In this document: piece by piece, positions 24,812-33,661 of the stretch
How positions within the stretch are numbered: position 1 is the first letter of the stretch
How the letters are laid out: every line of letters starts with the position of its first letter
The notes under the pieces: generated by a model
Seen by the model: the letters and a program-made list of their open reading frames with translations, nothing else
What the model was told of the DNA's origin: nothing
Databases searched by the model: none
Program-made: the position numbers and the translations under genes
From: CAYQCE01 sp964415885
GTDB taxonomy: Bacteria > Zixibacteria > MSB-5A5 > JAABVY01 > JAHJOQ01
Direction of reading: 5' to 3'
Assembly (NCBI GenBank): GCA_964415885.1
Contig: CAYQCE010000013.1
Coordinates: 1 to 64,000, forward strand
DNA: 64,000 bases

Positions 24812-25784
24812 CCGCCCTTAGCATCTGCTCTGCCGTTCTCACGAAACGCTCTTTCGCTTCGTTAACCGGCAATTTGATAGCGGCTCCCGCCGCATTGATA
24901 TGTCCGCCGCCTCCGAACTTCCGTGCGAGTTCCGCAACGTCAAAACCGTTTCGTGACCTGACGGACAACTTCACTTCATTGGATGATATCTCCTTGAAGA
25001 GGACGCCTATCGTTACGGTGTTCAATTGCATCGAGTATTCTACCAGACCCTCGAAGTCGGCCATGTCAACGTGGCCATCGTCGAGCATCTGTTGAGTCAG
25101 CGTCAGAACGCAAATCCTGCCGTCGAGAAAAACCTCAGCATTCCCCATCACTTTTCCCCGCAGACGCAACTGGTCGGGTGTCATCGAAAAGTATATCTTA
25201 TCCGTTATCTCTCTTGGATCGATGCCCATCTCGACGAGTTCAGCGCATATTCGGAGCGCCCTGGGGGTCGTAGATGAGAAATGAAACCTGCCGGTGTCAG
25301 TCAGAATTGCCGTGTAGACCTGCTCTGCATTCTGCATTGTCAGCTCATATTCGGTCTCGGCGAGAAGATCGTAGACAACCTCCCCGACAGACGACGCAGT
25401 GTCGCACACAAGATTGACATCGCCGAATCGTGAGTTGTGTATGTGATGATCAATATTGATGATCTTCGTGTTTTCGCTGATGAATCCAAGACACCTTCCG
25501 ACTCTGTCGAGGTTGGTGCAGTCAATGATTAATGCAATATCCGGCTCGATTTCGAGCGGACTATCCTGCGACTTAATCTTGTCGATACCGGGAAGAAAAC
25601 TGTATCGAACGGGTATGTCACCATCGATTCTGATCGCTGGTTCTTTTCCGAGGAATCGGAGGAAATCACTGAGAACGAGTTGTGTGCCCAGAGAATCGCC
25701 GTCGGGATCCGCGTGTCCGAGTAGCAAAACCGACGATGCCCGGTCAACTAAATCAAGAATCTGAGTCGTCGTCTTGTCCTTCAT
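24801..25784 (-). CDS. nrnA: DHH/DHHA1 phosphoesterase (NrnA, nanoRNase/pAp phosphatase)
   Basis: A 327-residue enzyme that degrades 2-5 nt RNA and dephosphorylates pAp. Motif I is LLGHADPDGDSLG; motif II IIDCTNLDRVG; the DHH motif is NIDHHIHN; the DHHA1 domain ends in GGGGHINAAGA. All metal ligands are present. The predicted start lies 32 bp inside rbfA and the end overlaps truB by 11 bp, pointing to tight coupling. NrnA is often found between rbfA and truB. Confidence 0.93.
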   Translation of the reverse strand: MKDKTTTQILDLVDRASSVLLLGHADPDGDSLGTQLVLSDFLRFLGKEPAIRIDGDIPVRYSFLPGIDKIKSQDSPLEIEPDIALIIDCTNLDRVGRCLGFISENTKIINIDHHIHNSRFGDVNLVCDTASSVGEVVYDLLAETEYELTMQNAEQVYTAILTDTGRFHFSSTTPRALRICAELVEMGIDPREITDKIYFSMTPDQLRLRGKVMGNAEVFLDGRICVLTLTQQMLDDGHVDMADFEGLVEYSMQLNTVTIGVLFKEISSNEVKLSVRSRNGFDVAELARKFGGGGHINAAGAAIKLPVNEAKERFVRTAEQMLRADEN

Positions 25785-26139
25785 CCGCTGCCTTCTCGTT
25801 CTTGATCTGTTCCAGAAGCTCGTTTATCCGTTGTCCGCGTTCGAGCGACTTGTCAATCTTGTATGTAATGATCGGCGTTTTTCGAGCGTGAATGCGTTTG
25901 CCAAGTTCGGCCTGAACGACTCCCTTTGTCCGTTCGAGCACCTTGGCGGATTTTGCCCTCTCCTCCTGCGAACCCATGGATGAGAAGAAGACTCTGGCGT
26001 ACTTCAGGTCCTTGCTGAGTTCCACATCGGTAACTGTCACGAAACCCAGCCTGGGGTCCTTGATGACGAACTGAAGTATCTCGGCGACTTCTTTCTTGAT
26101 CTGGTCGGCGAGACGATCCTGTCTGCTGAATTCTCTCAT
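25753..26139 (-). CDS. rbfA: Ribosome-binding factor A
   Basis: A 128-residue KH-like protein for 30S maturation and cold adaptation. Recognisable segments are RQDRLADQIKKEVAEILQ, KDPRLGFVTVTDVELSKDL and the helix-kink region LGKRIHARKTPIITYKID. The C-terminal tail is acidic (DEGQDDDSDS) and overlaps the nrnA start. It overlaps the DUF503 gene by 4 bp. Confidence 0.95.
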   Translation of the reverse strand: MREFSRQDRLADQIKKEVAEILQFVIKDPRLGFVTVTDVELSKDLKYARVFFSSMGSQEERAKSAKVLERTKGVVQAELGKRIHARKTPIITYKIDKSLERGQRINELLEQIKNEKAADEGQDDDSDS

Positions 26140-26420
26140 CTGTGCAAATCTATACTGAAGTCGAGAAGTTCGCCTTCGAGCGCGTTCTCAATTTCATTAA
26201 CTATTCTGCTCAGGGCGGAGTCCACGAATGCCGAGTCGTTAGAAACCATGCAGACCGCAAGTGATGCTCTCTGCCAGATGTCGTTGTTGCCGATCTCGGC
26301 TATCGAAATATTGTGACGGTGTCTGAGACGGTCGATTACCTTGCGAAGAATCCGCCGTTTGTCTTTCAGGGAATGCGCCGACGGAAGGTACGTCTCAACG
26401 GTTAGGAGACCGACAATCAT
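26136..26420 (-). CDS. DUF503 (YlxP-like) protein
   Basis: A 94-residue protein of the DUF503 family, with SAHSLKDKRRILRKVIDRLR and the pattern SIAEIGNNDIWQRASLAV typical for it. The family has a ferredoxin-like fold and is nearly always encoded between infB and rbfA, as here with 4-bp overlaps on both sides. A role in ribosome maturation is suspected from context but not established. Cytoplasmic. Confidence 0.9.
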   Translation of the reverse strand: MIVGLLTVETYLPSAHSLKDKRRILRKVIDRLRHRHNISIAEIGNNDIWQRASLAVCMVSNDSAFVDSALSRIVNEIENALEGELLDFSIDLHR

Positions 26421-28783
26421 GCTTCCAGCTTACGCGCGACCTGTACTACCTTGTAGGTTTCGAGAATATCACCCTGCTTGATATCGTCGAAGTTCGCTAC
26501 CTTGATTCCGCACTCGAAACCACTCGCGACCTCTCTGACATCATCCTTGAACCGTTTGAGTGACTCGATCTCACCGTCATACACCTGGACACCGTCTCGA
26601 ACGACCCTGATTCGGTTCGATCGGGAAACAGTTCCCGACTGCACATAACAGCCGGCGACGATTCCCATCTTGGGTACCTTGAACGTCTCTCGAACCTCAA
26701 CTGTTCCGGTGATTTCCTCGTTTTCATCGGGTGCCAGAAGCCCCTCGAGGGCACTCCGCATCTCCGACTCAACATCGTAGATAACCGTGTATGTTCGAAT
26801 GTCGACCTTTTCTCTCGTTGCTATTTCACGAGCACGAGCGTCGGGTCGAACGTGGAATCCGATTATGATCGCATTGGAAGCCGCCGCGAGCAAAACATCA
26901 TTTTCATTGATGGCGCCGACTCCGCGGTGTATAATCGCGACTCGAACTTCCTCGTTCGCCAGCTTCTCGAGTGTATCGCAAAGCACCTCTACCGAGCCGT
27001 CCACATCGCCCTTGATGATCAGGTTGAGTTCCTGAATTTTGCCTTCCTTGATCTGATCGTAGACGTTCGTGAGTGCGACTCGCTTAAGATGACGTACATC
27101 CTGTTCGCGCTTGATACGCTGCCGCTTGGACGCGATGTCGCGGGCGTGAGACTCGTCGCTGGTGGCGAAGAAGCGATCACCGGCCTGAGGGATACCGGAC
27201 AGGCCCGTGAGTTGGGCCGGAGTTCCCGGACCGATCTCATCCAGTTCCTCGCCGCGATCATTGCTGATCGTTCGGATTTTCGCGTAGAAGTTCCCGATAA
27301 CCGACGGGTCATGAAGATGCAATGTGCCGTTCTGAACGAGCACGGTGCAAACCACACCACGGCCCTTCTCGACCTGAGCCTCGATCACGACACCCTTTGC
27401 TGGAATGTCTGGACTGGCAGTCAACTCCATTACCTCGGCCTGCAGCAGGATCATCTCGAGAAGTTTGTCGACGCCGGTGCCATTCTTGGCCGAGATTTCC
27501 ACCATTATGGTCTGGCCGCCCCAGTCTTCAGCCAGAAGCTTGTGGTTTGAGAGTTGCTGCTTGACAGTGTCGGCGCTAACTCCAGGCATGTCCATCTTAT
27601 TAATAGCTACGATAATCGGAACGCCGGCCGCGCGAGCGTGGTCGATAGCTTCGATAGTCTGACGCTGAACGGCGTCATTGGCCGCAACGACGAGCACCAC
27701 GATATCAGTAACTTGCGCTCCGCGCGCTCGCATTGCCGTGAATGCTTCATGCCCCGGAGTGTCAAGGAATGTGAGTTTGCCGCCCGACAGGTCAACCTGG
27801 TAAGCACCTATGTGCTGTGTGATCTTGCCCGACTCACCCTCGGCGACTTTTGATTTGCGAATGTAGTCGAGAAGTGTAGTCTTGCCATGATCGACGTGCC
27901 CCATTATTGTGATAACCGGCGGACGCGGCTTCTCCTCGGCCTCATCGGCCTCATCGGTGTGCTCTTCGATCAGGTCCTGCATCCCGATTTCCTTGACCTC
28001 TTCGACTTCGAAGCCGTACTCCATCGCGAGCGTCTGAATGGTGTCCATATCGAGACGCTGGTTGATGGTCGCCATCATGCCAAGCTCCATCAATTTGGTA
28101 ATCAGTTCGGTCGGGGTTACTTCGATTTCTCCGGAGAGCTCCGCAACCGACATGTATTCATTTACCTGAAGAACATTCGACTCTTCTTCAATCGGGAGTT
28201 TCTCGCCCTTGGTACGTCGCTTGTATTTTTTCGTGCGACGGCCCTTCTCCATGCGAGCCATCGTCTGCTTCACGCTCGACTTGACTTCCTTCTGGTCGAC
28301 TTTTTTCCTACGGCGCCGTTTGTCTTTCTTGCGCTTTTTCTTTCCCCGGAGTACCGGTGGTTTTGTAGCTGCTGGTCTCGTATCTTTACCCTTGATCCTT
28401 TCAACGCCGCCACGGGGAGTCAGCTCGTCCCATGCTTCGAGCTCTTCATCGGTTGTCGGTCCGGCCTGCTTCGCAGCGGTCGATGCGTCATCGACCTCAG
28501 TCTGCTGAGCAGCCTTCTTTCCGGTTTCCTTTTTGGGCTTGGCGGCCTTTGCCCGCTTCGCCTTCTCGCGAGACTCCTGTTCACGCTTGCGTTTGGTCTC
28601 GATATCCCGCTTGACCGACTCCCGCTCCTCGGCGAAGGCTTTGTCAATTGCAGCCAGCATCTCATCATCAGCGGTGCTCATATGGTTCTTGACCGAGTAA
28701 CCGAGTCTCTTGCACAGCTCCACGATAGCCTCAGATGTTACGTTATATTTCCTTGCTACCTGATAAAGTCGTTTCTTTGCCAT
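26417..28783 (-). CDS. infB: Translation initiation factor IF-2
   Basis: A 788-residue GTPase that places fMet-tRNA on the 30S subunit. The IF2_N domain is at residues 1-50, then a Lys/Arg/Glu-rich linker to about 200 (with a run of basic residues at 148-161), a second IF2_N at about 208-262, then the G domain: G1 GHVDHGKT (295-302), G3 DTPGHEAF, G4 NKMD. Domains II, III (IF2_C-like) and IV complete it. It lies 63 bp downstream of nusA; the YlxR gene often found between them is absent. Confidence 0.97.
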   Translation of the reverse strand: MAKKRLYQVARKYNVTSEAIVELCKRLGYSVKNHMSTADDEMLAAIDKAFAEERESVKRDIETKRKREQESREKAKRAKAAKPKKETGKKAAQQTEVDDASTAAKQAGPTTDEELEAWDELTPRGGVERIKGKDTRPAATKPPVLRGKKKRKKDKRRRRKKVDQKEVKSSVKQTMARMEKGRRTKKYKRRTKGEKLPIEEESNVLQVNEYMSVAELSGEIEVTPTELITKLMELGMMATINQRLDMDTIQTLAMEYGFEVEEVKEIGMQDLIEEHTDEADEAEEKPRPPVITIMGHVDHGKTTLLDYIRKSKVAEGESGKITQHIGAYQVDLSGGKLTFLDTPGHEAFTAMRARGAQVTDIVVLVVAANDAVQRQTIEAIDHARAAGVPIIVAINKMDMPGVSADTVKQQLSNHKLLAEDWGGQTIMVEISAKNGTGVDKLLEMILLQAEVMELTASPDIPAKGVVIEAQVEKGRGVVCTVLVQNGTLHLHDPSVIGNFYAKIRTISNDRGEELDEIGPGTPAQLTGLSGIPQAGDRFFATSDESHARDIASKRQRIKREQDVRHLKRVALTNVYDQIKEGKIQELNLIIKGDVDGSVEVLCDTLEKLANEEVRVAIIHRGVGAINENDVLLAAASNAIIIGFHVRPDARAREIATREKVDIRTYTVIYDVESEMRSALEGLLAPDENEEITGTVEVRETFKVPKMGIVAGCYVQSGTVSRSNRIRVVRDGVQVYDGEIESLKRFKDDVREVASGFECGIKVANFDDIKQGDILETYKVVQVARKLEA

Positions 28784-28846
28784 GCCTACCTCCCTCGGTT
28801 GCTACGGCTTCGAGCGCCGATCAAATTGAGTCCCGGTCCAATTCGG

Positions 28847-30505
28847 TTATGATGAGGGATGCTGTTTTTCTGTCTCATCTTCCTCTTCGGATTGAGCGCT
28901 CTCGTCCGATATATCTTCTTTCTCCGAGGCATTTTCATCATCCGTATCTTCGGATGGTTCTCCTATCTCCTCTGAGATAGTCTCCTCTCCGGATTCTTCC
29001 AGTGCGGGTGTTCGTTCCTCGTCCTCTGAAAGATCCTCATCCTCGTCTTCCAATTCTTCGTCTTCGTCCGCTTCTATATCATCAAAATTGTCTTCGTCGT
29101 CGTCTTCCTCTTCTTCTTCTTCTTCCTCGTCTTCTTCGTCGTCGCTGTCGTCCTCTTCGTCCGGCTCTTGTTCGGTATCTTCATCATCGTCGTATGCGTC
29201 TTCATCATCGTCTTCAATCTCGGCATCCTCGGCCTGCGCTTCCAGCTCTCTCTGCTGTTCGAGATCGGCCATGAGCTGTCTTGCCGCCTCCTGAAGCTGC
29301 TCAGCGCGCTTCGGTCCGATGCCCGGGATCGCGAGCAGATCGTCGGTCGGCGCAGCAATGAGGTCCTGTACGTACAGGATATCATCCTCAATGAGCTTAT
29401 TTGTGATGGAATCCGATATTCCCGGCAGCTTCGATATCGGGACCTTGGATTCCACCTCGCGACGCTTCATTTCGGAGTACTCGGACTCGCTCAGGATGTT
29501 AATGCGCCAGCCTGTAAGTCGGGCGGCGAGACGGGCATTCTGCCCCTGTCTTCCGATAGCCAGAGATAGCTTGTCGTCCTCGACGATAACAGTCATTGAC
29601 TGATCTTCCGGATAAGAATCGATCTTAACCACAGTTGCCGGAGCCAGGCCCCTTGTTGCGAATATCTCCGGGTCTGGATGATACTGAATGACATCGATAC
29701 GCTCGTTGGATAGCTCGCGTACGATACTCTGTACTCGTACGCCCTTGATCCCAACGCATGCCCCGACTGGGTCGATCCGCTCGTCGGCGGATGAGACAGC
29801 GATCTTGGTGCGTTCACCCGGTTCGCGGGCGATAGCCTTTATTTCTATGATGCGTTCGAATATCTCCGGGACTTCCAGTTCGAAGAGTTTCTCGACGAAC
29901 CCGTCATGGGCACGCGAGAGGACAATCTGCGGGCCGCGCTGATTGCGTTTGACATCGGCGATGTATGCGCGAACTCTGTCACCCTGGCGGTACTTCTCGC
30001 GCGGGATCTGGTTTTCCTGTGGGAGGATCGCTTCCGCGCGGCCGATGCTCACGATTAGATCGCCCTTGTCGATCTGCTGGACGTTTCCGGTCACGAGAGC
30101 GCCGATCTTCTCGACATATTCCTCGTAAACCATCTCGCGCTCGGCCTCACGGACTTTCTGTATCATCAGTTGCTTGGCAGTCGCGATAGCGTTTCTGCCG
30201 AATTCCTCGAAGCTTATAAAGACTTCCACCTCATCGCCTTCCTCGGCGGACTCGTCTATCTCTCTGGCCTCGTCGAGGCTGATCTCGAAATTGGAATCGG
30301 TCACATTCGAGACAACCGTCTTCAGGGCATGGATATTGATGTCGCCGGATTCCGGATCGACGGCAACAAAGATGTTATCGGCATTGCTGAACTTCTTTTT
30401 GGCCGCCTGCAGAAGCGAGGACTCGAGGGTCTTCACCACATAATCGATATCGAGATTCTTCTCTCTCGCGATCTGCGTCATTGCCTCAAGAATACTGTAG
30501 CTCAT
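28847..30505 (-). CDS. nusA: Transcription termination/antitermination factor NusA with acidic tail
   Basis: A 552-residue NusA. The N-terminal RNAP-binding domain (1-125), S1 domain (about 132-200) and two KH domains (about 230-345, with RVQSIVRELSNERID and LAIGRQGQNARLAARLTGW) are all present. A helix-hairpin-helix module follows (LLAIPGIGPKRAEQLQEAA) to about residue 410. The last 128 residues or so are mostly Asp and Glu with Ser, an unusually long acidic tail that replaces the acidic repeats known in some NusA proteins. rimP lies 12 bp upstream. Functions in pausing, termination and rRNA antitermination. Confidence 0.96.
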   Translation of the reverse strand: MSYSILEAMTQIAREKNLDIDYVVKTLESSLLQAAKKKFSNADNIFVAVDPESGDINIHALKTVVSNVTDSNFEISLDEAREIDESAEEGDEVEVFISFEEFGRNAIATAKQLMIQKVREAEREMVYEEYVEKIGALVTGNVQQIDKGDLIVSIGRAEAILPQENQIPREKYRQGDRVRAYIADVKRNQRGPQIVLSRAHDGFVEKLFELEVPEIFERIIEIKAIAREPGERTKIAVSSADERIDPVGACVGIKGVRVQSIVRELSNERIDVIQYHPDPEIFATRGLAPATVVKIDSYPEDQSMTVIVEDDKLSLAIGRQGQNARLAARLTGWRINILSESEYSEMKRREVESKVPISKLPGISDSITNKLIEDDILYVQDLIAAPTDDLLAIPGIGPKRAEQLQEAARQLMADLEQQRELEAQAEDAEIEDDDEDAYDDDEDTEQEPDEEDDSDDEEDEEEEEEEEDDDEDNFDDIEADEDEELEDEDEDLSEDEERTPALEESGEETISEEIGEPSEDTDDENASEKEDISDESAQSEEEDETEKQHPSS

Positions 30506-30517
30506 TACTACCGCTCC

Positions 30518-30967
30518 TTAATACACGATTTTGCCAAGCCGCACGCTACCAACGGACAGCTCAACAACGCCTTTTCTGGTCTCGATAGTGAGACCGTCAT
30601 CTTCAACATTCGCCAGACGTCCCTCGATCTGTTTGTCCTCCAGCTTGGGATCGTCCAACTGCAGGCGCACGGTCTCGCCGACTGCACGTCTGAAATCATC
30701 GGGAGTAATCAGCTTCCGATTCAGCCCCGGTGATGACACCTCAAGGATGAACGCGTCTTCAAACGGGTCCTCGTCGTCGAGTCTTCTGCTGAGAGCACGA
30801 GAGAGTTCACCGCACTGATCGAGCGTGATACCGCCCGGTTTATATGCGAAGACTCGAAGCTGGTGACGCTTTCCGTGTCTACCCAGTTTCATCTCTACGA
30901 ACTCGCAGCCCGCATTCTCGACAACTTCGGCAATTATGTCCTGCAACTCTTCTTTTGAAATCCTCAT
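30518..30967 (-). CDS. rimP: Ribosome maturation factor RimP
   Basis: A 149-residue protein for 30S maturation. It has the N-terminal domain pattern GCEFVEMKLGRHGKRHQLRV and GGITLDQCGELSRALSRRLDD, then FILEVSSPGLNRKL and a C-terminal SH3-like domain. It is first of the rimP-nusA-infB operon, the standard order. A promoter (31029-31057) and a leader hairpin (30998-31018) lie upstream, after proS. Confidence 0.95.
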   Translation of the reverse strand: MRISKEELQDIIAEVVENAGCEFVEMKLGRHGKRHQLRVFAYKPGGITLDQCGELSRALSRRLDDEDPFEDAFILEVSSPGLNRKLITPDDFRRAVGETVRLQLDDPKLEDKQIEGRLANVEDDGLTIETRKGVVELSVGSVRLGKIVY

Positions 30968-30997
30968 ATCAAGTCAGGATTCATCACATATTTCAAA

Positions 30998-31018
30998 GGA
31001 GTGGGAATATCCCACTCC
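30998..31018. promoter_or_regulatory. Hairpin in the rimP leader / end of proS
   Basis: A perfect 9-bp stem, GGAGTGGGA with TCCCACTCC, and a 3-base loop. On the minus strand it is followed by TTTGAAA. It may end proS transcripts or, being just after the predicted start of the rimP transcript, act as a 5' stabilising or attenuating hairpin. Confidence 0.6.
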
Positions 31019-31028
31019 AGAACACGGG

Positions 31029-31057
31029 AATATACGTTCCGTGCCTTTTCTTTGCAA
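31029..31057 (-). promoter_or_regulatory. Promoter of rimP-nusA-infB
   Basis: On the minus strand TTGCAA (31057-31052), a 17-bp spacer, and TATATT (31034-31029). It is followed by the 9-bp stem hairpin at 30998-31018 and by the rimP ATG about 60 bp downstream. Matches the sigma-70 consensus at 4 and 5 of 6 bases. Confidence 0.55.
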
Positions 31058-31065
31058 GCAAAAAC

Positions 31066-32790
31066 TTAAAGGTCCGCAAGGAGTTCCTCGGCCCTCCAGA
31101 CCGCGCTCGCGAGGCCCACTTCCTCGTGTTCCTTCGCAGTCCGAGGCTTGAGTTCAACCTTGCCCGCCTTCAACGACTTTTTACCAATCGTCATCCGAAG
31201 TGGTATGCCGATCAGATCGGCATCATTTAGTTTTACACCCGGGCGTTCCAGTCGATCATCCAGCAGAACGTCCAGATGGGCTTTCTTGCACTTCTCATAG
31301 AGATCATTCGCGGCTTTTCGCTGGTCGGCGTCATCATAGTTCAGGGGCGAAATCAGAAGGTCGTATGGTGCGATTGCCCGCGGCCAGATGATCCCTCGGT
31401 CATCCGAAAACTTCTCGATCGCGGCCTGAGCAGTCCGGCTTATGCCGATTCCGTAAGAACCCATGATGAACGGTTTGTCGGACCCGTTCTCGTCCATGAA
31501 CGTTGCCTTGAGCGATCCGGAGTACTTTGTTCCGAGATTGAATATATTGCCCACCTCAATTCCGCGTTTCATGTAGAGCTTGCCCCTGGAACATTGTGGA
31601 CATGCCTCCCCCTCAACCACATTTCGGATGTCCGCCGCGACATCAATATGAAAGTCACGTCCCGGATTGGTGTTGGTATAGTGTTTCTCGTTCTCATTCG
31701 CACCCGTCACCGCGTTGCGTACATGACGAACCTCGAGGTCGGCAATTACTCGCACATCTTTGATTCCGACCGGGCCCGCGAATCCGACTGGCGCGTTCGT
31801 TACGCGCTGTACCGTTACGGCATCCGCGATCTCGAGAAATCCGCCGCCGAGCACATTCTTCAGCTTGATCTCGTTTATCTCGCGGTCTCCGCGCACGAGC
31901 GCCGCAATCACCTGGTCGTTGTCGTATTTGTAGAGAATGGTCTTAATCAGGTTCCTGGCCGGTACGCCAAGGAACTCCGTGACCTGATCGACGGTGGAAG
32001 CTCCGGGTGTGTCGATCTTCTCAATATCTCTCTGCTCGACTTCTTCCTGTGCTGAGTCCTGGGCGGATGTGGCCTTTTCAACATTTGCAGCGTAATCGCA
32101 ATTGTCGCACAAAACAACTGTGTCCTCGCCACCCTCCGTGTCGATGACCACCATGAACTCATGCGCCTGGCTACCACCCATAGCGCCGGTGTCCGATTCG
32201 ACCATGACCGAGTCGAGCCCGCAGCGCTTGAAAAATGCGAAGTAGGCTTTTGCCATCTTGTCATAGCTAACGCGAAAGCCGGAGTCGTCCTTGTCAAACG
32301 AGTAGGCGTCTTTCATTATAAACTCACGGCCGCGAAGAAGGCCGAATCTCGGACGGATTTCGTCGCGAAATTTGGTCTGAATCTGGTAAAGTATGATCGG
32401 GAGCTGTTTGTAGGACCTAACCTCGCCCCGGATGATATCGGTTACGATCTCCTCGTGCGTGCCCCCCAGACAGTGCTCATGCTGATGACGGTCCTTGAGG
32501 CGAAACTGTATCTTCTCCTGCCCCATTACCTCCCAACGACCGGATTCCTCCCATATTTCGCGGGGATGCAGAACCGGCATGAGTATTTCGACGCCACCGA
32601 ATCGGTTCATCTCTTCTCGGCAAATGTCGCTGACTCTCTGCAGAACACGTTGCATCAGAGGCAAATATGAATAGACGCCAGCGCCGAGCTTGCGTATGTA
32701 GCCAGCCCTGACGAGCAGTTTGTGGCTGATCAGCTCCGCCTCCGCCGGGTCCTCTCTGAGTGTCGGTATGTAAGTCTGTGTCCATTTCAT
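31066..32790 (-). CDS. proS: Prolyl-tRNA synthetase
   Basis: A 574-residue class II synthetase of the bacterial (ProS type 1) form, with the YbaK-like editing domain inserted between motifs 2 and 3. Motif 1 is LPLMQRVLQRVSDICREEMN; motif 2 is TKFRDEIRPRFGLLRGREFIMKD; the editing domain covers about 240-390 (FLGVPARNLIKTILYK); motif 3 is GSYGIGISRTAQAAIE. The anticodon domain is C-terminal with DDRLERPGVKLNDADLIGIP. It has a strong promoter of its own (32864-32893). Confidence 0.97.
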   Translation of the reverse strand: MKWTQTYIPTLREDPAEAELISHKLLVRAGYIRKLGAGVYSYLPLMQRVLQRVSDICREEMNRFGGVEILMPVLHPREIWEESGRWEVMGQEKIQFRLKDRHQHEHCLGGTHEEIVTDIIRGEVRSYKQLPIILYQIQTKFRDEIRPRFGLLRGREFIMKDAYSFDKDDSGFRVSYDKMAKAYFAFFKRCGLDSVMVESDTGAMGGSQAHEFMVVIDTEGGEDTVVLCDNCDYAANVEKATSAQDSAQEEVEQRDIEKIDTPGASTVDQVTEFLGVPARNLIKTILYKYDNDQVIAALVRGDREINEIKLKNVLGGGFLEIADAVTVQRVTNAPVGFAGPVGIKDVRVIADLEVRHVRNAVTGANENEKHYTNTNPGRDFHIDVAADIRNVVEGEACPQCSRGKLYMKRGIEVGNIFNLGTKYSGSLKATFMDENGSDKPFIMGSYGIGISRTAQAAIEKFSDDRGIIWPRAIAPYDLLISPLNYDDADQRKAANDLYEKCKKAHLDVLLDDRLERPGVKLNDADLIGIPLRMTIGKKSLKAGKVELKPRTAKEHEEVGLASAVWRAEELLADL

Positions 32791-32863
32791 CTTGTGGTTC
32801 CAGTGCCTTGATAGTAGTTGCCAGTTTATCGAAACTAACGATAGTCCATTGAGTTAAGAATCC

Positions 32864-32893
32864 ATAATAGATTCGATCCGTCTGACTTGTCAA
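32864..32893 (-). promoter_or_regulatory. Strong promoter of proS
   Basis: On the minus strand a perfect TTGACA (32893-32888), an 18-bp spacer and TATTAT (32869-32864), 75 bp before the proS ATG. This is the best sigma-70 match in the window and may also feed the downstream rimP-nusA-infB genes. Confidence 0.7.
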
Positions 32894-32970
32894 GGTTAAA
32901 AGCGGGTACGCCTCCGCTATTTCCCGAGCTGTGGAAAGCTCGGCAACAGCAGCAGGCGAGTAAGCAGATA

Positions 32971-33624
32971 TTACCTGATTTGCAGCAGGAGTCGAGTGTG
33001 CGCCATCGAGAAGTTCCGGTCGTTCAGGTGAGTCCAGAGGAACCGCTGGTCTATGATCAGGGAGAGCCGCTCGTCCAACCCGATCTGGAGTCCGAATCCA
33101 AACCCGGCATGCCATGAAGTCTCGCTGAAATCCTTGGTATGTTCTCTCCGATCAACTACGTTCAGGTCTTCGTCACGCTCGGTGATTATCACGCTCTCAT
33201 CAAGCCTCGCGTGTGTCAATCCTGCGAATGGAAGCGTCAGATAGAAAGTGTTCGTCGCCGGAGGCAGATAAAACCGCATCGCTATCTCTGCCTGTAACAG
33301 CCCGCCGCTACGCGGTTTGTGATCATAGTAAGTTCCCGGTCCCGGCGGCGGAATGGTCACTCTTTCACTCCGCCGAGCGTCGAATATACGGTGGCCGTCC
33401 TTGTCGAGCCACGTGTAGGAAGCCGAGAATACAGGCTGCACGGATCGCATATACTTTGGGAGAAAGCTGCCGCTGATCGACCAGCCGTCTCCCCATTCTT
33501 CGAGTCTGTGACTGCTGTCCAATATGAACTCACGGCCTGTTCCTATCTCGAAAATCGGATCGGCGGCCATCAGTGCACTGCTGATAGACATTGTTAATGT
33601 GAACGCTATAATAATACACTTCAT
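32971..33624 (-). CDS. Outer-membrane beta-barrel-like protein (paralogue of 33662-34345)
   Basis: A 217-residue exported protein with a signal peptide (cleavage after ALMA, residue 20). It has strand-rich sequence typical of small 8-stranded barrels: alternating hydrophobic segments such as SVQPVFSASYTWLDKDG, AEIAMRFYLPP, FGFGLQIGLDERLSLIID and a last strand ending in aromatic/basic residues. I recognise no named family. It is a tandem copy of the upstream gene (shared pattern SVQPVFSASYTWLDKDG versus PVQPVLSVSYSWLGNQG). The two are 37 bp apart. Function unknown. Confidence 0.6.
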   Translation of the reverse strand: MKCIIIAFTLTMSISSALMAADPIFEIGTGREFILDSSHRLEEWGDGWSISGSFLPKYMRSVQPVFSASYTWLDKDGHRIFDARRSERVTIPPPGPGTYYDHKPRSGGLLQAEIAMRFYLPPATNTFYLTLPFAGLTHARLDESVIITERDEDLNVVDRREHTKDFSETSWHAGFGFGLQIGLDERLSLIIDQRFLWTHLNDRNFSMAHTRLLLQIR

Positions 33625-33661
33625 GAGACCACCTCCGTCGCGATCTGTATGATGATCCCAA

